Source: Alteromonas naphthalenivorans (GTDB lineage Bacteria > Pseudomonadota > Gammaproteobacteria > Enterobacterales > Alteromonadaceae). From it: a stretch of 64,000 nt of DNA. The stretch covers positions 682,001 through 746,000 of the forward strand of contig NC_015554.1 in NCBI RefSeq assembly GCF_000213655.1, read 5' to 3'. The notes below the pieces were generated by a model, which did no database searches, was not told the origin of the DNA, and worked only from the letters and a program-made list of their open reading frames with translations. This document shows, piece after piece, positions 9,641-17,467 of this stretch (position 1 is the stretch's first letter; each line of letters begins with the position of its first letter). Made by a program: the position numbers and the translations under genes.

Positions 9641-10331
9641 AATGAATTCCTCTAATAAATGAAGGACGGCGTATTTAAACCTTGCCATCGTAGTGCTAAT
9701 ACTGAACGCACTATTAAAATGGCAATAACTAAGCCAGAGAGCAGAAGTCGTTAGAAGTTTATTAGAGGTGCCTTAATGGCTGCGGTGTGCGTCGATTCTT
9801 CAATATCAATTAAACTTAAGTAAATGAAGAAAATGTAATAATTAATGCAATACTTACCAAGCATTAAGTAACATTTACATTTAGTATTATATCTTGGAAA
9901 TTATATTTAATAGAGATGGTGTAGCAAGAAATAAATGTTAATAAATGGACTGTTAAATATATCTAAATACTTGTAGTTGATTACATGTAAATGCATGTCA
10001 GTACATTTAAAATCGTGGTTCTATTTTCATGGCGGCTATTTTTAAAGAAAAGGGGGGTGGAGTTTTTTACTTATTTTTGATGTTGTTATTTATTTAAAAG
10101 TGTCGAATTATTAATGTCGAATAAAAACCCTGGAGCTCCAGTAATTTGACTTCGCATAAATAGCGTTAAGTGGATTATAATTTGCTGCTATTGAAGACAT
10201 TGCTTAGTAATGCTCGAGCACAATGGTACGTGCCATATCACCGCTGTTGCGATAGAGGAGTGAATAGAATAGGTGCTAGCAATATTAAGTGAAATCAACA
10301 ATAGTTAATCTTTAAGAAGCAGGAGGGGAAA
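9641..10331. other. Long AT-rich intergenic region, 691 bases
   Basis: No convincing coding frame with a ribosome binding site on either strand. The stretch 9780-10000 is very AT-rich with repeated ACATTTA/TAAATG-type words. A 12-base palindrome CTGGAGCTCCAG lies at 10130-10141. It separates two minus-strand transcription units and presumably holds the promoter for the 8438 gene, but no element was clear enough to name. Confidence 0.4.
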
Positions 10332-10598
10332 TTACCTTAGCTGGCTATCTTTGCTTCCTCGTCGATTAAAGGCCGATTCAACCTTAGTCGCCTTTTCCAA
10401 TTTAGCTTGACAGTTTATACACAGCTGCACACCGAGCACAGCTACTCGTCTTCGTTCTGGTATACGAGCGTCACATTCTTCACAGAACTCTGCACTTTCA
10501 CCCTGATACATGCTGTTTTTAGCACGCGCCACGGCATCTTCAACGCTTGCATCTATCTGATCTTGTACTGCCCCGTCTTTTGCCCAGCCACCGGCCAT
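10332..10598 (-). CDS. ybiI: DksA/TraR-type C4 zinc finger protein, YbiI family
   Basis: Start at 10598 (MAGGWAKDGAVQDQ): a perfect GGGAGGAAAC site precedes it and the N-terminus matches YbiI proteins. The frame extends to 10667 without support. The product is 88 residues: a helical N-terminal part, then the zinc finger CEECDARIPERRR...CINCQ with four Cys, and a basic tail. Family members are small DksA-like proteins; YbiI itself is poorly understood and may bind RNA polymerase. Transcribed alone. Confidence 0.88.
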   Translation of the reverse strand: MAGGWAKDGAVQDQIDASVEDAVARAKNSMYQGESAEFCEECDARIPERRRVAVLGVQLCINCQAKLEKATKVESAFNRRGSKDSQLR

Positions 10599-10961
10599 GT
10601 TTCCTCCCAATTGTTGCTTGTGGGTCTTGCTAATAAATAATATCCAATCCATCGGTATCAAAACCAATCAGCATCGATACTCATCACTAGCGCTAACGAT
10701 AGAATGAAGCAAAAACAGTGCCGAGCCTTTCCTCAAGAATTTTTGGTAATAGTTACAGAAGGTTAAGGTAGGTGAAGAAAGGTAAAGTAATGTAGGGAGC
10801 CCGGAGTGCCCGTAGTCTTTACTGAATGCAGTGAAATATTTGCTTCGTTCTATGATGGAATGGTCTAAGACAGAGTGGTCGAAAACAAAACAGCCTTGTT
10901 TGAAGAAAACACTAAAAGGAGCAAGAGCTCCTTTTAGTATTCTTACTGTTTTGGCTTAAGC
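10599..10961. other. Intergenic region, 363 bases, with terminator
   Basis: No coding frame was found. It holds the promoter side of the YbiI gene, a purine-rich stretch at about 10757-10800 with repeated AGGTRAAG words, and the terminator of the M56 peptidase gene at 10911-10938. Confidence 0.5.
10911..10938 (-). terminator. Terminator of the BlaI-M56 operon
   Basis: ACTAAAAGGAGC and GCTCCTTTTAGT form a perfect 12-bp stem with an AAGA loop, followed on the minus strand by GTGTTTTCTTC. It lies 24 bases past the stop of the M56 gene. Confidence 0.8.
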
Positions 10962-12185
10962 TTACTTATCAGTGCCCGCCGTTAATGGCTGGTCAAGTTT
11001 ATAGTCGAGCTGCACTAACAAACCTGTTTGCCTGCGGGCTACACCACCTTTAATTGCTGGTTTGTATTTCCATTGCTCAAGCGCAGCTTTTGCACTTTCA
11101 TCAAATATACCTTCGGGAGTGGCATTAACTACAGTGACATTGTCGGTGTTACCGTTTTTAGTAATATCAAACTGCAGTACGACGAAACCTTCAATATTTC
11201 CTTTTTCGGCCGATTTGGGGTATTCAGGCGATACAAATTCTACCGGGGCTGCTTCGTCAACTTTCGACTGTTTGTGTTCAGTATTTTGAAGTGGCACATT
11301 GGCTAACGCCATGTTGGCCGTTACTAAGGCAAAAATAGCAGCTGTGCCAGCGGCAAGTAATTTATTACCTTTATGCGGGGTTTTAATCGCGTTTAATCTT
11401 TTAATCATTGTATTTTTCTCTCCAAAGGTTGGGTACAGGTTTACTGCTTGTGAATTATGCTCGGCACAACATACAAGTGCTTTTGCATAAATGAGTTTCT
11501 CGGTTGGTGATTTGTTGGCGAGCACTGCGTTATCGCATGCTAATTCTTGACTGCTACGAAACGATTTCAACGCAATCCAGAGCACGGGGTTAAACCAAAA
11601 AAGCACCGCAAACGCTAACGCAATAGCATTCCATAGGTTATCTTTGTGTTGGTTATGGACACTTTCATGTTCAAGTATTAATGATTGTTGGGAGTTTGAA
11701 AAAGCGGTCTTAAAGTAACTTGGCAGCAGTACGGCTGGTTTCAAGAAGCCAAAGAGCATAGGCGTAGAAGCTTTATCAGAATAATAAGCGCGAAGGGAAG
11801 GTGATGTATTTGAAGTTACCGGAACCGTTGCGCTAGGCGCTCGCACAAGGTGCTTTTTATCAATAGATCTTAATATACTTATATGGTTTGCCGCTATGTA
11901 AGCCGCTACTGCGCTAGCACCCGTTGCCCATAACCAAAACAGCACATTAAACTGCCCACCGGATACATTAGGGTTAATACCTACTAAATAGCGGCTAATG
12001 CTATTAGCGGGAATAGAAACCAAATCAATTGGTAGGTTGTTCATCACAAGTGCAGCCGGAAGTAGTAACCATGCTTTGTAAACAAACGTAGTGCCTAGTT
12101 GGGGAGTGAGGAATCGCTCACAAAGAATCAATAGCGCCAGAACAACGGTTAACATAGTTTGCTGAGAAATCATCCACTCAATCAT
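10962..12185 (-). CDS. M56 (BlaR1/MecR1-type) membrane metallopeptidase fused to TonB C-terminal domain
   Basis: 407 residues. Four membrane segments are visible (about 8-24, 34-50, 80-100 and 185-205). The zinc motif HESVH lies at 173-177, with a likely third ligand Glu214 in QELACD, as in M56 peptidases. A further helix at about 278-296 is followed by a periplasmic TonB-type C-terminal domain (about 315-395; SPEYPKSAEKGNIEGFV and LEQWKYKPA). There is no penicillin-binding sensor domain. The start overlaps the repressor gene upstream by 8 bases, with GGGAG before it. By analogy with BlaR1 it would sense an envelope signal and cleave the BlaI partner. The TonB-like tail may be the sensor or an energy coupler. 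Signal unknown. Confidence 0.88.
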   Translation of the reverse strand: MIEWMISQQTMLTVVLALLILCERFLTPQLGTTFVYKAWLLLPAALVMNNLPIDLVSIPANSISRYLVGINPNVSGGQFNVLFWLWATGASAVAAYIAANHISILRSIDKKHLVRAPSATVPVTSNTSPSLRAYYSDKASTPMLFGFLKPAVLLPSYFKTAFSNSQQSLILEHESVHNQHKDNLWNAIALAFAVLFWFNPVLWIALKSFRSSQELACDNAVLANKSPTEKLIYAKALVCCAEHNSQAVNLYPTFGEKNTMIKRLNAIKTPHKGNKLLAAGTAAIFALVTANMALANVPLQNTEHKQSKVDEAAPVEFVSPEYPKSAEKGNIEGFVVLQFDITKNGNTDNVTVVNATPEGIFDESAKAALEQWKYKPAIKGGVARRQTGLLVQLDYKLDQPLTAGTDK

Positions 12186-12570
12186 TGTTTTTCTCCCATT
12201 GCTTGATCACCGCTTTAAGCTCATCGATATCTTCTTTAGATAACTCGTTTTGGTTGGCAAAGCCTGCAATCATTGGCGCAACTTTACCTTTGAAGAGTCG
12301 GCTTAAAAAGCTACTGGTTTCTTCTTGAACATATTCTTCGCGGGCAATTAAGGGGTAGTAAAGGTATTGGCGCTGCTGCTTGTGAAAACTGATAGCCCCC
12401 TTTTTTACTAAGCGTCCAAGCAAGGTTTTCACCGTTTTTTCATGCCACGGTTTATGTTGATTAAGGCGCTCAATGACCTCGTTAGACGAAATCGGGTTGC
12501 TGTCCCAAATCACGTCTAATACTTCAAACTCGGTATTGCTAATATCTGGCTGCGCTTTAGGTGTGTTCAT
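12178..12570 (-). CDS. BlaI/MecI/CopY family transcriptional repressor
   Basis: 130 residues. The winged helix (about 10-80) contains the family words NTEFEVLDVIWD and KTVKTLLGRLVKKGAISF, and the C-terminal helical part (85-125) is the usual dimerisation and cleavage region. Family repressors bind TACA-N2-TGTA palindromes and are inactivated by cleavage by the M56 partner. Two exact TACA-TG-TGTA sites lie just upstream (12616-12657), which supports autoregulation of this two-gene operon. It overlaps the M56 gene by 8 bases. Confidence 0.92.
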   Translation of the reverse strand: MNTPKAQPDISNTEFEVLDVIWDSNPISSNEVIERLNQHKPWHEKTVKTLLGRLVKKGAISFHKQQRQYLYYPLIAREEYVQEETSSFLSRLFKGKVAPMIAGFANQNELSKEDIDELKAVIKQWEKNND

Positions 12571-12615
12571 AATTATTTCGCTTTAACCAATGTGGTAGTG
12601 ACTTTTCTATAAATG

Positions 12616-12657
12616 GATTACATGTGTAGTCTTAATTAAAGATTACATGTGTAATTC
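12616..12657 (-). promoter_or_regulatory. Two BlaI-type operators
   Basis: GATTACATGTGTAGTC at 12616-12631 and GATTACATGTGTAATT at 12641-12656 each contain TACATGTGTA, the TACA-N2-TGTA core bound by BlaI/MecI repressors. The copies are direct repeats 25 bases apart, 46 bases before the repressor start codon. On the minus strand a possible -35 (TTGCGC) and -10 (TAATCT) with a 16-base spacer overlap the distal site, so bound repressor would cover the promoter. Confidence 0.8.
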
Positions 12658-12785
12658 TAAAGCGCAAGTTTTTATCGCGTTTTTTTTAATCAGTGCTGGA
12701 GGGAAGGAGGCTGGCCTGTCACGGGAGTGGCCTATCAGTGGAGCAGGAAAGTGTGAGTGGTAGGGCGAGAGGGGATAACTAGTAA

Positions 12786-13127
12786 CTATTCATGCCCATC
12801 TATTTCATTTTGTAGGGTGTCTAGCTCATCCAGTACTCTCATAAACTTTCTGCCAAACTCAGTGACCTCGTACTCAACTCGGGGCGGAACTTCGTTGTAA
12901 GAAACGCGGGCTAAAATATTAAACTCGATATTTTTGCGTAAACATTGGTTGAGTACTTTTGTGGTAAGGCCATCTACGCACCGCACCATTTCGCCGGGGC
13001 GATTAATACCATTATTCAGAAGTTGGTAAATGGTAAGCGACCATTTACAGCCATAAATAGTTTCTACCATTTGAGCCGCTTTGCTTGGTGCTAATTTTTT
13101 TGAAAAATTCTTCTCTAATGTTTTCAT
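12786..13127 (-). CDS. HxlR family transcriptional regulator
   Basis: 113 residues with the single winged-helix HxlR domain: CKWSLTIYQLLNNGINRPGEM, then GLTTKVLNQCLRKN as the recognition region, then the wing VPPRVEYEVTEFG. The usual N-terminal Cys of redox-sensing members may be Cys27 (YGCKW), although many members carry it elsewhere. It is divergent from the SDR gene at 13235 across a 107-base gap with direct repeats, so it probably controls that gene. The effector is unknown, possibly electrophiles or quinones. Confidence 0.88.
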   Translation of the reverse strand: MKTLEKNFSKKLAPSKAAQMVETIYGCKWSLTIYQLLNNGINRPGEMVRCVDGLTTKVLNQCLRKNIEFNILARVSYNEVPPRVEYEVTEFGRKFMRVLDELDTLQNEIDGHE

Positions 13128-13141
13128 TAAGATGTACCAAA

Positions 13142-13173
13142 AAGTACCTACCTTACCGATAAGTACTTACTTT
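13142..13173. promoter_or_regulatory. Direct repeat, candidate HxlR operator
   Basis: AAGTACCTACCTT at 13142-13154 and AAGTACTTACTTT at 13161-13173 match at 10 of 13 positions with a 19-base period, just under two helical turns. They lie between the divergent HxlR and SDR genes. HxlR-family dimers commonly bind paired sites of this kind. Confidence 0.6.
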
Positions 13174-13234
13174 TTAAGCCTATTAATTACCGTTAAATTC
13201 GCCACACAGTTTAACATAACCAAGGTAATTAATT

Positions 13235-14008
13235 ATGCATACTTCAAACATAGCACTAATAGTAGGTGGCTCTAGTGGAATGGGATTGGCCACCGCCAAG
13301 CAACTTATTGCTAAAGGTATTAGTGTTGTTATTTTAGGTAATAAAGGTAGCAAATTGGCTACTGCTAAATCTGATTTAGAAGCGATATCGAAAGGTGGCG
13401 CTACGGTAGAAATTATTCAAGCAAATTTATATCTTAAGCAAGACATAGACAGAGTTATTCATAGTATAAACACTGAAAATCGACATATTCAGCACCTAGT
13501 GAACGCTGCTGGCTACTTTAACCCTAAGCCCTTTTTATCTCACGAGGGCAGTGATTACGATACTTATGCAAGCTTAAATCGCGCTACTTTTTTTATTAGT
13601 CAGGCAGTGGCGAATAATATGATTAAGCATGGCGGCGGCGCTATTGTGCATATTGGTTCTATGTGGGCGAAACAGGCAATAAAAGCAACACCGTCTTCTG
13701 CCTATTCAATGGCAAAAGCAGGCTTGCATGCATTAACGCAACATATGGCTATGGAACTAGCAGAGCATAATATACGGGTAAATGCAGTATCGCCTGCGGT
13801 AGTTAAAACGCCTATTTATGAGTCGTTTATTGACCCATCTGAACTTGATGATGCGCTAGCCGGCTTCAACGGTTTTCATCCAATAGGTCGCATTGGAACA
13901 CCTGATGATATCGCTAATAGTATTGTCTTCCTGTTACAAGAACAAACGAGTTGGGTAACCGGTGCGATTTGGGATGTTGATGGCGGTGTTATCGCTGGGC
14001 GAAATTAA
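13235..14008 (+). CDS. Short-chain dehydrogenase/reductase
   Basis: 257 residues, classical SDR: cofactor motif [10 protein letters not shown] near residue 10, NAAG near 88, catalytic Ser in HIGSM, Tyr and Lys in SAYSMAKAG near 154-158, and C-terminal [13 protein letters not shown] lies upstream of the start. Members act on alcohols, sugars or ketoacyl groups with NAD(P); the substrate cannot be inferred. It is divergent from an HxlR regulator that probably controls it, a common arrangement for electrophile-induced reductases. Confidence 0.88.
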   Translation: MHTSNIALIVGGSSGMGLATAKQLIAKGISVVILGNKGSKLATAKSDLEAISKGGATVEIIQANLYLKQDIDRVIHSINTENRHIQHLVNAAGYFNPKPFLSHEGSDYDTYASLNRATFFISQAVANNMIKHGGGAIVHIGSMWAKQAIKATPSSAYSMAKAGLHALTQHMAMELAEHNIRVNAVSPAVVKTPIYESFIDPSELDDALAGFNGFHPIGRIGTPDDIANSIVFLLQEQTSWVTGAIWDVDGGVIAGRN

Positions 14009-14057
14009 GCGGATTATTTCATTGCAAATTGGTAGCTAGCAAGATCGCTTATTCGAA

Positions 14058-14093
14058 GGCGTTTAATTGGCTGTTTTACTGTCATTAAACGCC
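14058..14093. terminator. Hairpin between convergent genes
   Basis: GGCGTTTAAT (14058-14067) and ATTAAACGCC (14084-14093) are perfect complements with a 16-base loop. The right arm overlaps the stop codon of the minus-strand gene at 14085, so it may terminate transcription from both sides. Confidence 0.55.
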
Positions 14094-14549
14094 GCGAATT
14101 TTCTTGAAAATACTAGCGGACAATAACGATAAAAGCCCTGTAACTATACCCGCAAGTAAGCCAACCCAAATAGCGTGCAGGGGAATAAAAAGAAGTGCCA
14201 ATGCGGCTGTCGATGATAGGCGCTCACCATTATAGGAAGGGTAATTTAAGCCCCAATATCCCCAAAAATGAAAAAGCGCTATTGCTATTAGTGCTCCCCA
14301 AAATGCCATTTTTTCATGAACAGAATAATAGTCACCAAGGAAAGCAGCTAGGCTAGTAAGTAGCAAGTAAGGAATGAGCCGAAAGGGAGCCGATTCAAAG
14401 TAAGCAAAAGGAGAGGAATATCGAAAGATATGCTCGAAGCTGGCTTCGAAACCATAACCGCCAATGGTAATGGCGAGTAACCAATCTACTGTTATCTCAT
14501 TGATTACAATAAAGCAGAAAATCAATACACCCCAAAACCATTTGTTCAT
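14085..14549 (-). CDS. Membrane protein of unknown function
   Basis: 154 residues, preceded by a strong AAAGGAG site. Four hydrophobic segments (about 5-28, 55-75, 80-100 and 115-145) make it an integral inner-membrane protein, with a conserved-looking WGYWGLNYPSYNGE loop near residue 95-110. I do not recognise a family. It is transcribed alone and convergent with the SDR gene. Confidence 0.65.
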   Translation of the reverse strand: MNKWFWGVLIFCFIVINEITVDWLLAITIGGYGFEASFEHIFRYSSPFAYFESAPFRLIPYLLLTSLAAFLGDYYSVHEKMAFWGALIAIALFHFWGYWGLNYPSYNGERLSSTAALALLFIPLHAIWVGLLAGIVTGLLSLLSASIFKKIRGV

Positions 14550-14880
14550 ATCTCGCTCCTTTTTGATTCAGTGCAATCATTGCTTAGTATCTGAAACCTT
14601 AATTAACTTCCCGCAAAAGTGCCTTAGGCTTTACGTTTTTTTGCTGGAAATTTACACAAAATAACAAAGCAGCAGTTCTGAGTATCGAAGTTATTTTGCC
14701 CCATCAAGTAAGGTAATTAGAGGTGCGGTATGCACAAGGCGTAGCCAACAGAAATACACACCATTAAATCATGTGGTTTAACAATTGCTTCAATTGGCTG
14801 CGATAGACTCCTTATGATTCAAATTTAGTGAAATACGATGTTTTTCTTTTCAATGTAGGCCTAGTAGTGAGCGTGATTTC
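14550..14880. other. Intergenic region between divergent genes, 331 bases
   Basis: It separates the minus-strand membrane protein gene from the plus-strand aminotransferase gene. No coding frame with a ribosome binding site and no convincing repeat was seen. Promoters for both genes must lie here. Confidence 0.4.
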
Positions 14881-16212
14881 ATGAGTGTAGTGCCGGAGTA
14901 TTTAAACCGTAGGCGGGCGTTAAAAACCCTAATTGGTGGGGTGTTAGGAACCTTTGCGGCGTCAAAATTGGTTCATTCTAATAGTAAAGTTGCATCATCG
15001 ACCACCGCTAAGTTACCCCCAAGACCTAATAATATATCGCCCGAGTTGCTGGCAAAAGATGAATCATTTTGGGCACAAGTTGCACTGAATTATGACAAAG
15101 CGCAGCGGATAGTTAATTTAGAACATGGTTACTGGGGAAAGATGTCTAAGCAGGTGCAGGAAGTATTTGTTGATAAAACGAAAATGGTGAATACACAACT
15201 TTCCGTTTATGCACGTAAGCATTTCTCTGAGGACCTAAAGCTAAGCGCTGGCAAAATCGCACAAGCGCTAGGTGCTAATTATGATGAAGTCGTTATCACT
15301 CGTAACGCGACGGAATCGATTCATAACTTAATGCGTCAGTACAACGACTTTAATGCTAACGACACCGTATTATTTGCCGACATCGATTATCCTAGCTTTA
15401 AAGACACCATGCGGTGGTTGGCTAAAACGCAGAGCGTCGAACCTGTGGAAGTCACGTTGCCCGCGCAAACCAATCAAGCAGAGATCCTCAAGGTATACAC
15501 GAAAGCCTTTGATGAAAACCCTAATTTGAAGCTAATGCTGCTTACTCATGTGAGTAATCAGCACGGCCTCATATTGCCTGTTGCTGATATCGCTAAAGCC
15601 GCAAAAGCCCGTGGTATAGATGTTATTTGTGATTGTGCCCAATCGTGGGGGTTGCTCGACTTTAACATTACCGACTTAAATGTGGACTGGGCAGGCTTCA
15701 ACTTGCACAAATGGATAGGCAGCCCAGTGGGGGTGGGAGCGCTTTATATGAAGAAGGGCACGTTAGGCAAAATATCTCCATACCCCGGTGAGACCGACCC
15801 TACCAATACGTTGGCTCACAAACGGGTTCATACTGCCACATCAAATTTTGCGTCTGTTTTAACGATTCCTGCCGCTATCGACTTTCATCAGTCTATTGGG
15901 GCTGCCAATAAAGAAGCGAGGTTGCGTTACTTGCGCAATTTGTGGGTAGAAGAAGCAAGAAAACTGCCTAATATTGAAGTGTTGGGCGGCGAAGATGACG
16001 CATCAAGCACAGGAATGGGAGCATTTAGAATGAGAGAGAAAGTGTCGTTAAACGACGCAAAGGTGCTGAAGAAAAGACTGGAAAATGAATTCAACGTATT
16101 TACGGTATTGAGAGTAGGGCTAGCCAGTGGTTGTTGTATACGAGTTACACCGCAGATATTCATTTCAGCTGAAGAAATAAATCACTTAATTCTCGCTTTA
16201 AAAAGCCTGTAG
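14881..16212 (+). CDS. Exported class V aminotransferase (isopenicillin N epimerase-like)
   Basis: 443 residues. The N-terminus NRRRALKTLIGGVLGTFAAS is a likely twin-arginine signal (RR-x-A-L-K). The PLP fold type I is clear: ITRNATESIHN near 140, the cofactor Asp and His region VICDCAQSWG (the Asp-x-Ala/Cys strand), and the Schiff-base lysine K277 in NLHKWIGSP. Relatives are isopenicillin N epimerases and cysteine desulfurase-like enzymes acting on amino acids. Folding with PLP in the cytoplasm before Tat export would explain the signal type. It is followed after 9 bases by an exported RidA protein, so the two form an operon. Confidence 0.85.
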   Translation: MSVVPEYLNRRRALKTLIGGVLGTFAASKLVHSNSKVASSTTAKLPPRPNNISPELLAKDESFWAQVALNYDKAQRIVNLEHGYWGKMSKQVQEVFVDKTKMVNTQLSVYARKHFSEDLKLSAGKIAQALGANYDEVVITRNATESIHNLMRQYNDFNANDTVLFADIDYPSFKDTMRWLAKTQSVEPVEVTLPAQTNQAEILKVYTKAFDENPNLKLMLLTHVSNQHGLILPVADIAKAAKARGIDVICDCAQSWGLLDFNITDLNVDWAGFNLHKWIGSPVGVGALYMKKGTLGKISPYPGETDPTNTLAHKRVHTATSNFASVLTIPAAIDFHQSIGAANKEARLRYLRNLWVEEARKLPNIEVLGGEDDASSTGMGAFRMREKVSLNDAKVLKKRLENEFNVFTVLRVGLASGCCIRVTPQIFISAEEINHLILALKSL

Positions 16213-16221
16213 AAAGGAAAA

Positions 16222-16746
16222 ATGATGAAAAAATTTATAGTATCGACAGCAGCTTTATTAATATTAATGCCTTTAGTTGCAAGCGCGAATTCGCCAGAGG
16301 AAAACCTCAAAGCGGCGGGGTTTACTTTGCCAGCGCCAGTGAAGCCGATAGCCAATTACGTAACATGGCGACGTGCGGGAAACATATTGTACTTATCGGG
16401 TCACGGGGCCTGTGAAGGCAAGAGTGTACTTGGCAAATTGGGGCAAGACGTATCGGTAGAGCAGGGTTACGATGCTGCTCAATTGGTGGGGCTATGCGCG
16501 TTGGCAACGATTAAAGAAGCCACTGGCGATTTGAGCACGGTAAAACAAGTGCTACAGATAACGGGGATGGTAAATGCCACTGATGATTTCACTGGGCATT
16601 CACTCGTGATAAATGGCTTTTCCGATATTTTTGTCACTGCGTTTGGTGATGATGGTAAAGCAGCAAGAGCCGCCGTTGGCATGAGTAGCTTGCCGGGCAA
16701 TATGGCGGTTGAAGTGAGCGCAGTTCTTGAATTGAATGGGAGTTAA
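16222..16746 (+). CDS. Exported RidA/YjgF family protein
   Basis: 174 residues with a Sec signal peptide (residues 1-22, ending ASA). The RidA domain (about 28-172) belongs to the YjgF_like_1 group: NILYLSGHGA, GYDAAQLVGLCALATIKEA, and the C-terminal AARAAVGMSSLPGNMAVEVS, whose Arg matches the substrate-binding arginine of RidA. RidA proteins hydrolyse reactive enamine/imine products released by PLP enzymes. Export with the upstream PLP enzyme suggests the same partnership in the periplasm (inference). AAAGGAAAAA precedes the tandem ATGs at 16222 and 16225. Confidence 0.88.
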   Translation: MMKKFIVSTAALLILMPLVASANSPEENLKAAGFTLPAPVKPIANYVTWRRAGNILYLSGHGACEGKSVLGKLGQDVSVEQGYDAAQLVGLCALATIKEATGDLSTVKQVLQITGMVNATDDFTGHSLVINGFSDIFVTAFGDDGKAARAAVGMSSLPGNMAVEVSAVLELNGS

Positions 16747-17180
16747 ACGAGGAGCTTGAGGGAGAGCTCTACAGTGGCTAAATCTAAGTTCGCATGTACG
16801 CGGCACTAATATTTGAGAGTTTTTTAAAGATGGTGATCAGTGTTGTGTGCATACACATCCATGCTACGCCATTTCTCACCTAGACAGAGAATACATGGCC
16901 GGCTTGCCCGGCTTCACGTATTAACCCCTCAACAATATAACGACCCAGAGCTCAGCTTTTTATGTGGAACATCGCCGAGCCTAATATGCCAAAATCTTGG
17001 CAAGGCTAACCCCGATCTCTCAATTCGCTTTTTAGTAAGAAAGGTCTATTTTTGAATGAGATAATTGCGAAGACTTGCGCTTGATTTTTATGAAGTATGT
17101 GGCGAACTTGATGCCTAAGAGTAAGAATTATCTGAGTTTTTACTATGTTTATACATTGTTAATTAAATCTTAGTCTAAAA

Positions 17181-17194
17181 CGATTAAGTTAATG
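17181..17194. promoter_or_regulatory. Partial copy of the LacI-like site
   Basis: CGATTAAGTTAATG here matches CGATTAAGTCAATG at 17368-17381 at 13 of 14 bases, 187 bases apart. The left half-site is degenerate. It could be an auxiliary operator for DNA looping. Confidence 0.4.
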
Positions 17195-17361
17195 GTGGGT
17201 AAAAACTAAAATTAAAATAAACTTTTTTATCTTGTTAGTTTTTTGTATAAGGTTCTGATTTTTATGTATTTGTAATTTTAGTTTGCTAATAGGGTGAAAT
17301 GGATTTGGTCATTTTTTTAAACAAATATTTTACATAATGCAATTTTTCTAGTAATCTTTTG

Positions 17362-17375
17362 CTTAATCGATTAAG
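17362..17375. promoter_or_regulatory. Perfect 14-bp palindrome, candidate LacI-family operator
   Basis: CTTAATCGATTAAG is a perfect palindrome with a central CG, the usual form of LacI-family operators. It lies 92 bases before the TonB receptor start codon at the head of the receptor-transporter-phosphorylase locus. No LacI gene lies in the window, so the regulator would be elsewhere. Confidence 0.6.
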
Positions 17376-17467
17376 TCAATGTTTGTTAATTTATGGTTTT
17401 AGTTCTCTTTCGCTTCTTTCTATAAAGCTGAGCGCAAGAGAATTTCGCTTAGCTTTGGAGAATACCC

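Larger units (their letters stand above)
16747..17467. other. Long intergenic region upstream of sugar locus, 721 bases
   Basis: No credible gene. The frame at 16840-17055 lacks a ribosome binding site and family resemblance. From about 17100 the DNA becomes very AT-rich. It carries the LacI-type palindrome at 17362-17375 and a related site at 17181-17194. A long leader or distant promoter for the TonB receptor gene is likely. Confidence 0.5.

Noticed and set aside
9096..9662. Plus-strand 188-residue frame opposite the membrane protein gene
   Set aside because: It mirrors the repeated hydrophobic coding of the real minus-strand gene and has no ribosome binding site.
10130..10141. 12-base palindrome CTGGAGCTCCAG in the long AT-rich gap
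   Set aside because: Short, single, and not placed near a recognisable promoter; likely chance.
16840..17055. Plus-strand 71-residue frame in the long gap before the sugar locus
   Set aside because: No ribosome binding site, no recognisable domain, and composition unlike neighbouring genes; the gap is better read as regulatory DNA.
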